7,262 nucleotides of DNA from Dehalococcoidia bacterium UBA2160 (lineage in GTDB: Bacteria > Chloroflexota > Dehalococcoidia > Lucifugimonadales > UBA1123): contig DCWO01000003.1 of NCBI GenBank assembly GCA_002328865.1, positions 621 through 7,882 of the forward strand. Reading direction: 5' to 3'. The translations under genes were made by a program, and so were the position numbers. Each line of letters opens with the position of its first letter. Within the stretch, counting starts at the first letter, position 1. Shown here in pieces: positions 1 to 5,721 of the stretch. The notes below the pieces were generated by a model, which was given only the letters and a program-made list of their open reading frames with translations, searched no databases and was not told where the DNA came from.

Positions 1-905
1 GCGCCGCCTTCGCCCTTGGCGCAAAAGCCGTAATCCTCGAGGGTGATGATCGGGACAATTGTGAAGCAGTCGTAGAGCTCGCACACGTCGATGTCGTCGG
101 GGGTGACGCCAGCCATGTTGAACGCCATCTCGCCGGACACCTTGGCACCGCTCGTGGTCAGCGTGGGTCTCTGCGGGAGGTCCCAGGCGATGTGGTGCTG
201 GCCGACGCCCATGATGTTGACCGGAGTCTTCTTCAGGTCTTTGGCGCGCTCTGCCGAAGTCACCACGACGGCGGCCCCGCCATCGGAGACCAGGCAGCAG
301 TCCAGCAGATGCAGCGGCTTCGCCACGTAGCGCGACGCCTGGTGATCGGCGATGGTCAGCGGTTCGCGTTTGTGTGCGTTGGGATTCTTGGACGCCCAGC
401 TTCGAGTCGAGACGGCCACGTGGCCGAGCTGCTCGCTGGTGGTGCCGAACTCGATCATGTGACGCTGGGCGATCATCGCGTAGCCCGAGGGAGCGCCGAA
501 CATACCGTAGGCGACGTCGCTGCCCCTCGCTCTGCTGTACGTGCCCGGCGGACCGGAGAGCGGGTTGTCGCCGTACGCGCACACCGCGGTCTCGATCAGC
601 CCTGCCTCGATGGCCATCATCGCGTACTGGACCAGGCCGATGTTGGTGGCGCCCGCCTGGTCGATGGTGGCGGCGATCTTGGGCTGAACTCCGAGAGCCT
701 CGGACACCTTGTGCGCCCACAGGCTCTGGAAGCCGGAAGGCGGGTACTTGCAGAGCACCGCGTCGACGTCCTGCTTCTTCAGTCCCGCGTCGTCCATCGC
801 GAGTTGTGCGGCCTCGACGGTGAAGGCCAGCGCCGACACGCCAGGCACCTTCCCGAACTTGGTCGTTGCCGCGCCGACGATGCTGTACTTGTCTTTCAAG
901 CTCAT
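1..905 (-). CDS. Thiolase-fold acyl-CoA protein, SCP-x/Ltp-like (3' end cut by window edge)
   Basis: The visible 301 residues are the N-terminal part of a protein that should run to about 390 residues. I read it directly from the reverse complement, starting MSLKDKYSIVGAATTKFGK. The family match rests on the N-terminal 'vGaa.TkFG' strand, the helix around 83-103 (QAGATNIG to AIEAG), SDGGAA at 207-212 and the YDCFT...TLEDYGFC...GEGG block at 278-301. That block is typical of the SCP-x/lipid-transfer thiolase group. At the slot where biosynthetic and degradative thiolases carry the nucleophilic Cys, this protein has Gly (about residue 85). Relatives of this kind include Ltp2, a retro-aldolase in steroid side-chain cleavage that works with a DUF35 partner; no DUF35 gene is visible here. 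The start is firm: ATG at 905 with GGGAGGTG five bases upstream. Role in cytosolic acyl-CoA catabolism is inferred, and true thiolase activity is doubtful. Confidence 0.9.
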   Translation of the reverse strand, partial: MSLKDKYSIVGAATTKFGKVPGVSALAFTVEAAQLAMDDAGLKKQDVDAVLCKYPPSGFQSLWAHKVSEALGVQPKIAATIDQAGATNIGLVQYAMMAIEAGLIETAVCAYGDNPLSGPPGTYSRARGSDVAYGMFGAPSGYAMIAQRHMIEFGTTSEQLGHVAVSTRSWASKNPNAHKREPLTIADHQASRYVAKPLHLLDCCLVSDGGAAVVVTSAERAKDLKKTPVNIMGVGQHHIAWDLPQRPTLTTSGAKVSGEMAFNMAGVTPDDIDVCELYDCFTIVPIITLEDYGFCAKGEGG

Positions 906-910
906 GATGT

Positions 911-918
911 CACCTCCC
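911..918 (-). promoter_or_regulatory. Strong ribosome binding site of the thiolase-like gene
   Basis: The minus strand reads GGGAGGTG, then a 5-base spacer, then ATG at 905. This near-perfect Shine-Dalgarno fixes the start of the thiolase-like gene and suggests that it is efficiently translated. Confidence 0.8.
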
Positions 919-971
919 GTCACGTGTTGCGTATTCTCCGCGACGATGGCCGCGCTGTCCAGTGGGGCGTC

Positions 972-992
972 GTTTCACGAAACCAAAGGTTT
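972..992. promoter_or_regulatory. Two overlapping inverted repeats, possible operator
   Basis: On the plus strand GTTTC-AC-GAAAC (972-983) overlaps AAACC-AAA-GGTTT (980-992). Both have perfect 5-base arms and they share the AAAC bases. The block lies 67-87 bases upstream of the thiolase start, next to a GATAAA hexamer that could be a -10. That is where a TetR- or GntR-type repressor site would sit. Arms this short can occur by chance, and no regulator gene is present in the window. Confidence 0.3.
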
Positions 993-1243
993 ATCATCTG
1001 GACCGCTGTCGCCAGACACAGTCATCCTGAGGAATAAATGCATCTGGGACGCGCGTCATGTTCCCGACGCGGCACCAATCGGGCAGTGCCCGACAAACCG
1101 CCTATCCGGGTTGCCTAAAGGAAGGTATTCACCTCCGCGAGAGATTGATCGGAAACTAGCCCTAGACGCCTCAACGCGACCCAAGAGACCCAGTAAAGCT
1201 ATGCACACCTACAATTCGCAAGGTCGGTAGCTAACTGCACATC

Positions 1244-1690
1244 TCACTCGTTACGGCTAAGCCGATTATCGATAACGAATTGGATCAATCGCTGTATCAA
1301 TCTCGAACCTCCCGCCAGTATGACTCTCTTTTCAAATGCTTCCTTGCCCAATGCCTCTGCAAGTTTTCCGAAACATTCGTCCGCTACTGACGGGGTAATA
1401 TCTTCGATATCTTCCAACACCACTTTCACCCTGGCCCCCCGGGCTAAGGCCGTCGCGACATCTGCGCGGATGTCTACCCCCAGTTCACGTGTCAGAAGCA
1501 TGTTGCCATACTGAGATAAGGCAACCTCACGTATTTCAGCGGTCTGGGCGGTCGAGGCAGCAGGACGACTGATGTCGGGTGTCTCCGGCACGAGCATCTC
1601 CACGCCTTCTGCGTAAACGTCTTCCAGTGGTAGAGGATTATTCAGATCAATTAGCAAGCCGACGTACGTCCCTCGCCAACCATGAGTCAA
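1244..1690 (-). CDS. STAS-like domain protein (DUF4325 type), possibly the broken-off C-terminus of the upstream ATPase
   Basis: The frame gives 148 residues if the TTG at 1690 is used. Residues 63-148 match the DUF4325 STAS-like pattern as I know it: an LLTRE strand/helix start (66-70), the strand RVKVVLEDIEDIT (87-99), then PSVADECFGKLAEALG and a C-terminal helix ending in FVIDNRLSR. In classical STAS anti-anti-sigma factors the turn after the central strand holds the phosphorylated Ser; here Thr99 and Ser101 occupy it. DUF4325 proteins are commonly found next to GHKL ATPases, as here. The first 30 residues (WRGTYVGLLIDL) look instead like the closing strand of the upstream ATPase and share its frame. 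The TTG has no ribosome binding site. A better independent start is ATG at 1597 (117 residues), with AGAAGG seven bases upstream. GC is near 50%. The biological role is unknown. Confidence 0.65.
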   Translation of the reverse strand: MTHGWRGTYVGLLIDLNNPLPLEDVYAEGVEMLVPETPDISRPAASTAQTAEIREVALSQYGNMLLTRELGVDIRADVATALARGARVKVVLEDIEDITPSVADECFGKLAEALGKEAFEKRVILAGGSRLIQRLIQFVIDNRLSRNE

Positions 1691-1705
1691 GCGTACGCGT
1701 TGTTT

Positions 1706-2503
1706 TTAGTATCTTTCGATGCTCACACACTCGTCATCTGAGATGATCGTGAGACGCCCTCTGTTTTCTTCCACCAAACGCCTAACGATAAACAGACCAT
1801 ATCCGTAATGAGATGTCACAGTCCCAGGAACAGGTGTGTGTTTCGAGGAATTGAGTGCGTCGATGGCTAGATCTATGGGTGATGCTCCGTTGGCGATCCG
1901 CTGTTTTGCGTCTTCGTTAGTTCCTTCGAGATAACTGTTGGGTATACCAATTCCCGAATCCGCGACGGCAATTTCGCAAATGTTGTTGGCAGGATTCAGA
2001 CGGGCGCACATGTATCCAGTGGTCTCAAATTCGGAGTGGGCGAAAGTATTTTCACACAACTCACTTAGCATGACTCGAAATGGGCTGGAGTCAACTACTT
2101 GGCCCGCGAATTCATCGAGGATCCGGCTAATGTCACTAATGGCTTGTTCGGTAGAGTAGCCTCGGACAATCGGCTGGATAGGAATCCGGCCTGGAAACCG
2201 GTAGACAGTACTAGGGCCTTCGGCTCCCGTTTCGATAATCTCCCTGAACCCGCTATTGGTGAGCAAACGCCTAGTGGTCTCCTGACAGGCACTATCATCT
2301 ATAACGACTTCAACACCGTCCGGCAAAGCCTTGCGCCAAGTGGCTAGGAGCACAAGGCCCGTGGTAAAGACGAAGATATCCCAGAATCGTAAGGTTATAG
2401 TGATGCCAGAACCTTTGAGTGTCTCTGGTTGCGGTAGACGCTGAACAAGACCGATCACGCCTTCTGGGATTCCCGTCTCTCTGATGTCTACAGTTATGTC
2501 CAC
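1706..2503 (-). CDS. GHKL-family ATPase with STAS-like N-terminal part
   Basis: This encodes a 265-residue cytosolic protein without membrane segments. The C-terminal half has the Bergerat ATP-binding fold: N-box SELCENTFAHS (about 147-157, with Glu148 and Asn152), G1 box VADSGIGI (about 180-187, Asp182), a lid, then G2 box HYGYGLFIVRRLV (about 232-244). No phosphoacceptor His/dimerisation domain is present, so it is not a standard sensor kinase; it more resembles anti-sigma-type kinases. Residues about 30-90 (ITITLRFWDIFVFTTGLVLLA, then VEVVIDDS and LLTNSGF) suggest a STAS-like fold. I chose GTG at 2503 because GAGGAGG lies five bases upstream; the ATG at 2566 has no such signal and adds 21 unconserved-looking residues. 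The frame stops at a TAA directly after LTIISDDECVSIERY, before the expected last strand, which is found downstream in the same frame. GC is about 47-50%, below the neighbouring metabolic genes. Confidence 0.8.
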   Translation of the reverse strand: MDITVDIRETGIPEGVIGLVQRLPQPETLKGSGITITLRFWDIFVFTTGLVLLATWRKALPDGVEVVIDDSACQETTRRLLTNSGFREIIETGAEGPSTVYRFPGRIPIQPIVRGYSTEQAISDISRILDEFAGQVVDSSPFRVMLSELCENTFAHSEFETTGYMCARLNPANNICEIAVADSGIGIPNSYLEGTNEDAKQRIANGASPIDLAIDALNSSKHTPVPGTVTSHYGYGLFIVRRLVEENRGRLTIISDDECVSIERY

Positions 2504-2508
2504 TGATC

Positions 2509-2515
2509 CCTCCTC
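2509..2515 (-). promoter_or_regulatory. Ribosome binding site that decides the ATPase start
   Basis: The minus strand reads GAGGAGG, then GATCA, then GTG at 2503. This signal lies inside the longer frame beginning at ATG 2566 and argues that the GTG is the true start of the ATPase. Confidence 0.7.
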
Positions 2516-2566
2516 AGGATGTGACTCGTTACACGTGCCCCGACGGGTACAAGTCGCACGTATCAT

Positions 2567-2978
2567 TTAGATTGCGAATACGTAGGCAGCCACGCGCGTC
2601 ACCGACACAATCGATTATCGGGCGGTGGTCACGGATACCGGACGCGATACGATGAAATTAGTCCGGTGCTGTGCCTTGCGGAGTTGTCGTGTAGAGCGTG
2701 TGCGGTACGGCGTATTTTCCAGTGATTCCAATCGGGTAGTCAAGCATGTCACCGATAAGATTGTAAGTGCACGTGGGTATATGGTCAATCCGGAAACACA
2801 CGGTGCTTTGATTGCCGTGTTGGAGCGCATATCGCACGGCGTTGTCGTACAAACGTGTCGTCCAGAGTTCTTCCGACCAAAGGTCCGTTATTCGGCTTGA
2901 GATCGAGTCAAGGCGGCTTCACCACGCCTTAATCGTCTTGCCAAAAACCCCGATGAGCCGGTGTCCACCGCGAGCGCC
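2567..2978. other. Region between the CoA-transferase terminator and the ATPase gene
   Basis: These 412 bases have intermediate to low GC. Apart from the doubtful reading frame at 2658-2918, I see no gene. The ATPase promoter should lie at its low-coordinate end or just inside the 2504-2566 leader. Weak candidates are a TATTCG hexamer near 2576-2581 and a TAACGA near 2524-2529 on the minus strand, neither with a convincing -35. No tRNA, repeat array or insertion sequence end is evident. Confidence 0.4.
2658..2918 (-). other. Unrecognised open frame, possible gene remnant
   Basis: The minus strand is open for 86 codons between a TGA at 2919-2921 and a TAA at 2658-2660. The translation (SRLDSISSRITDLWSEELW... 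through ...RLYDNAVRYALQHGNQ... to ...TTTPQGTAPD) has a balanced amino-acid mix and looks more protein-like than the other frames here. It has no ATG at a useful place. Possible starts are TTG at 2852 and GTG at 2837, both without a ribosome binding site. It lies between two genes of the same orientation. I do not recognise the family. It may be the 3' remnant of a lost gene or simply chance. Confidence 0.25.
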
Positions 2979-2996
2979 AAAACGAACCCCCGTTCG
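2979..2996 (-). terminator. Rho-independent-type terminator of the CoA-transferase operon
   Basis: On the minus strand CGAAC-GGGG-GTTCG forms a perfect 5-bp stem with a 4-base loop, followed at once by TTTT. It begins 55 bases after the stop codon of the second CoA-transferase. The stem is short, so efficiency is uncertain, but position and orientation fit the end of this operon. Confidence 0.5.
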
Positions 2997-3051
2997 GTTA
3001 ACCTTGTGGAAAGTCCGAAGGCTTGCCGAACGACCGCGTGACCTGAGTTGC

Positions 3052-4353
3052 TCAGTACCGTCGGTCGACCGGCACCAGCGGGGTTGTGTCGTTTTGCCTC
3101 AGTTCTGCGATGCCGTCCTGGGGCATGCACAGGAGGTCGGCCAGGACCCAGTCGCTGTGCTCGGCGTACATCGGGGCTCGTCTGCCCATGCTGGTCTCGG
3201 CGCGGGAGAGCTTGAAGGGCAGGCCGGGATGGCTGTGGACGCCTGCATCCGGGTGCTCGGTCCGGTCGAGGTACCGCCTCGACTTGAACTGCGGGTCGTC
3301 CAGGATTTCCGGGGCCTTGAGCACCGCCCCGGCTTTCACGCCGTGACTCTGGAGCTGCGTCATCACCTCGTAATGCGTGCGCTGGATGGTCCACGCCTGG
3401 ATCGCCGAGTCGAGTTCGTCCTGGTTCGCGAGGCGGCCGGCGTTCGTGGCGAATCGGTCGTCGCGGCTCCACTCGGATTCGCCGATGGCCGAGCAGAACC
3501 GCGCCCACTCCTCGTCGGTCGCGACGGCGATGACGGCCCAGGAGTCGTCGCCTTTGCACCGATAGACGTTGTGCGGCGCCATCGATGGGTGGCGGCTGCC
3601 CATGCGTTTGGGCGGCTGGCCCGTGAGTTGGTAGCCGATGAAGTACTCGCCGATCACGGCCATCGTCGCCTCGCGCAGCACGATCTCCATACGCTGGCCC
3701 AACCCCGTTCGTAGACGTCGACGAAGGGCGGCCATGATGCCGGTGGCGACGTGGAAGGCCGAGTTGTGGTCTGCGTAGAAGTTGCCCGGCTTGTGGGGCG
3801 GTCCGCCCTCGTAGCCGGTGACGTCCGCCAGTCCGCCGAGGGCGTCGGTGCCGGGACCGAACGAGATGTAGCTGCTCCAAGGACCCTGGTTGCCGAGGGC
3901 CGGCATCGAGACCATAATCAGGTCGGGACGTTCTTCGACCAGCGAATCGTAGGACAAGCCCAGGTTGCGCATGACTCGAGGGCTGTAGTTCTCGATCACG
4001 ACGTCACTGACGCTCACGAGATCGCGAAACACCTGCTTGCCATCCTCGTGAGTCAGGTCGATGGCGATGCTGCGCTTGGCGCGGTTGACCTCGTTGAACG
4101 AGGCAACGGTGTTGTAGGCGCGGGGTTGGCCGGGCTGTTGGGTGTGCATGGTGATGTTGCCGATCGCGCGACCCCAGGGCAACTCGACCTTGACGACCTC
4201 GGCGCCGAGTTGGGCCAGCACCCGCGTCGACACCGGTCCGGCGATCACGTTGGTCAAGTCAAGGACCCTGACGTGCTGTAAAGGCAGTGCGTGGCCGTGT
4301 TCTTTCTTTCGGTATCGGAGGCCGTACATCGTGGCGTCGTTGTCGCGCGTCAT
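3052..4353 (-). CDS. CaiB/BaiF family III CoA-transferase, catalytic-type subunit
   Basis: The 433-residue protein has the family III CoA-transferase fold throughout. It shows VRVLDLTNVIAGP near 28-40, LGAEVVKVELP (49-59), the NRAKRSIAIDL block (90-100), IENYSPRVMRNLGL (120-133) and the active-site helix ADHNSAFHVATGIMAAL (194-210), in which Asp195 aligns with the catalytic Asp of formyl-CoA transferase and CaiB. The C-terminal part (HPDAGVHSHPGLPFKLS) is also typical. Such enzymes move CoA between acyl-CoA thioesters and free acids through an aspartyl-CoA anhydride; the substrates here cannot be read from sequence. The ATG at 4353 overlaps the stop of the upstream gene in an ATGA junction, so translational coupling is likely. 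An internal ATG at 4329 would remove a basic eight-residue leader. GC is high, matching its partner. Confidence 0.92.
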   Translation of the reverse strand: MTRDNDATMYGLRYRKKEHGHALPLQHVRVLDLTNVIAGPVSTRVLAQLGAEVVKVELPWGRAIGNITMHTQQPGQPRAYNTVASFNEVNRAKRSIAIDLTHEDGKQVFRDLVSVSDVVIENYSPRVMRNLGLSYDSLVEERPDLIMVSMPALGNQGPWSSYISFGPGTDALGGLADVTGYEGGPPHKPGNFYADHNSAFHVATGIMAALRRRLRTGLGQRMEIVLREATMAVIGEYFIGYQLTGQPPKRMGSRHPSMAPHNVYRCKGDDSWAVIAVATDEEWARFCSAIGESEWSRDDRFATNAGRLANQDELDSAIQAWTIQRTHYEVMTQLQSHGVKAGAVLKAPEILDDPQFKSRRYLDRTEHPDAGVHSHPGLPFKLSRAETSMGRRAPMYAEHSDWVLADLLCMPQDGIAELRQNDTTPLVPVDRRY

Positions 4354-5570
4354 CGAGCCTGGATAGCTCCCGATTTCGTGAGTCCTCGCACCTCGTCGTC
4401 CGAGAGGCCGAGCTCGCCGACGAGCACCTGGCGCGTGTGCTCGCCCAACAGCGGCGCTCGACCGGGACTCCACGGAATCTCGGGCTGGCGGAACGGCGAC
4501 GTCGGATACTGGAGCGTGCCAGCCTCCGGATGCTCGGTTTCGATGAAGAATCCCCGCGCGGTGTTCTGAGGGTCCTCGAGAACCTCGGGCACCGACTGGA
4601 CCATCGTGAACGGGACCCGGATCTCCTGCGCGAGGGTTTGCACCTCCTCGCGGTCGTGGTCCTTGAGCCAGTCGACGAGCAGCTCGTCGATCTCGTCGGC
4701 GTGGCCGCGCATTGCCCCCATCACCTCTGGCTCCTCCAGTCGAGGGTTGGCCGTGAGCCATGCCAGCCCCTCGGGATTGGAGGGAGAGTAGTGAACGTGC
4801 ACCCAACCGTCCTTGCACGGCAAGAGAGCTGACGGATACGGCGCGCGAGGCTCGCGGGTAATGAGCCTGGTTCCGGCGCGTTTGGGCGTCTCGCCCCGGT
4901 GCTCGAACGCGGTGTAGAACGCCACGCCGTCGAGCGTGCTGGACGCGGCCTCGACCGTCGAGAGGTCGATGTGCTGCCCTTCGCCCGTGAAGTCGCGGTA
5001 CGTCAGCGCGGCCAAGACTGCCATCGCCGCGGCGAGCCCCGCCTGGTATTCGGCCTGAGCGCCGCCCGCCTTCATCGGCTCGCGGTCCTCGTCGCCGGTC
5101 AAATACATGTATCCGCTGACGGCGTATGCGACGAGCTCCGAGCCCTCGTAGTCGCTGTACGGCCCGTTCTGCCCGAAGTACGCGATCGACGCCATTACCA
5201 GCGCGGGGTTGACCTGCTCCAGCCGGTTGTAACCAAGCCCAAGGTCCGCCATCCGCCCCGGCTTGGCGCTCTCGACGACGACATCGGCGGAGCGGGCCAG
5301 CTTGAGCATGGCGTCCCGCCCCTCGGCCGACGCGATGTCCAGCGCGACGCTCTCCTTGCCCGCGTTGAGGTACAGGAACGACGCGCTGGTCTCGATGCTG
5401 GGCACGCCGTCGAGGAACGGCCCCACACTCCGCGTCGAATCGCCAACGCCCGGCGCCTCGATCTTCACGACACGAGCCCCGAGGTCGCGCAGCACCTTTG
5501 TGCAGTACCCGCCGGACACCCCGTCGCTCAGGTCCAGCACGGTCACACCCTCCAGCGCGGCATCGGTCAT
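4350..5570 (-). CDS. CaiB/BaiF family III CoA-transferase, Asp-to-Glu subunit
   Basis: This 406-residue protein is full length for the family. It starts with GVTVLDLSDGVSGGYCTKVL (8-27), followed by LGARVVKIEAP, NAGKESVALDI (69-79), a VVVESAKPGRMADLGLGY block (97-114) and ALTYRDFTGEGQHIDLS. The active-site helix reads EYQAGLAAAMAVLAAL. It aligns position by position with the partner's DHNSAFHVATGIMAAL and puts Glu174 where catalytic Asp is expected. It is the first gene of a two-gene operon and overlaps the next by four bases (ATGA). ATG at 5570 is the only sensible start, though no clear ribosome binding site precedes it. Known heteromeric relatives, such as the benzylsuccinate CoA-transferase BbsEF, are also encoded by adjacent genes. 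Whether Glu174 is active is unknown. Confidence 0.92.
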   Translation of the reverse strand: MTDAALEGVTVLDLSDGVSGGYCTKVLRDLGARVVKIEAPGVGDSTRSVGPFLDGVPSIETSASFLYLNAGKESVALDIASAEGRDAMLKLARSADVVVESAKPGRMADLGLGYNRLEQVNPALVMASIAYFGQNGPYSDYEGSELVAYAVSGYMYLTGDEDREPMKAGGAQAEYQAGLAAAMAVLAALTYRDFTGEGQHIDLSTVEAASSTLDGVAFYTAFEHRGETPKRAGTRLITREPRAPYPSALLPCKDGWVHVHYSPSNPEGLAWLTANPRLEEPEVMGAMRGHADEIDELLVDWLKDHDREEVQTLAQEIRVPFTMVQSVPEVLEDPQNTARGFFIETEHPEAGTLQYPTSPFRQPEIPWSPGRAPLLGEHTRQVLVGELGLSDDEVRGLTKSGAIQAR

Positions 5571-5635
5571 ACGGAATCACGCCCACGAACACAGATTCGC
5601 CGCGCGCCAACCCCGGCCCCGCGACGGCAACCCGA

Positions 5636-5664
5636 ACGATATGCGATGGGCGGGACGGCGTCAA
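5636..5664 (-). promoter_or_regulatory. Sigma-70-like promoter of the CoA-transferase operon
   Basis: On the minus strand TTGACG (5664-5659) is followed by a 17-base spacer and TATCGT (5641-5636). This fits the housekeeping consensus of high-GC Gram-positives (TTGACn, TAnnnT). It predicts a start near 5629 and a leader of about 58 bases before ATG 5570. It lies in the 151-bp gap after the Fic gene, so the operon has its own promoter. Confidence 0.6.
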
Positions 5665-5721
5665 GGCGGGAAAAGAGTTTGCCCGGTGACCCTGCGAGCA
5701 TCCAGTCGTTGCATCCTAAGA

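Larger units (their letters stand above)
906..1243. other. Intergenic region upstream of the thiolase-like gene
   Basis: This 338-bp gap separates the STAS-like reading frame from the thiolase-like gene. It holds the thiolase ribosome binding site, two overlapping inverted repeats at 972-992 and presumably the thiolase promoter. A GATAAA hexamer on the minus strand at about 989-994 could be a -10 element, but no good -35 is placed correctly. An imperfect hairpin (GGAGGT, GAAT, ACCTTCC on the minus strand, 1120-1136, with only TTT after it) is a poor terminator candidate. I see no gene here: frames on both strands are short or run antisense to the thiolase. Confidence 0.5.
1244..2503 (-). pseudogene. 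Possible single STAS-ATPase-STAS gene interrupted by one TAA codon
   Basis: The ATPase and the STAS-like frame are in the same phase, separated only by TAA (1706-1708) and five sense codons before the TTG at 1690. No other stop occurs between 2503 and 1246. The segment after the TAA (WRGTYVGLLIDL) fits the final beta-strand that closes a GHKL domain. Read through, the product would be about 419 residues: STAS-like part, ATPase, linker, DUF4325. A CAA-to-TAA change would explain the stop. Alternatives are a base-call error, stop readthrough, or a genuine two-gene arrangement in which the ATPase was truncated and the STAS-like protein starts at ATG 1597. Confidence 0.4.

Noticed and set aside
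192..1037. Plus-strand frame of 281 codons, and other plus-strand frames over 1-1230
   Set aside because: They run antisense to the thiolase-like gene, whose minus-strand translation matches its family throughout and has a strong ribosome binding site. The plus-strand products are of odd composition and match no family I know.
1120..1136. Imperfect hairpin as terminator of the STAS-like gene
   Set aside because: The stem contains a bulge and only three T residues follow on the minus strand; it lies more than 100 bases past the stop codon.
2504..2566. ATG at 2566 as start of the ATPase
   Set aside because: It has no Shine-Dalgarno, and the added 21 residues (Cys/Arg-rich) do not look like a domain. 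The GTG at 2503 has GAGGAGG at ideal spacing.
3052..5664. An 870-codon open frame on the minus strand
   Set aside because: Only its last 433 codons are a gene (the second CoA-transferase from ATG 4353). The first 437 residues are Arg/Gly/Pro-rich and lie out of phase over the first CoA-transferase, which is a clear family member in the other frame.
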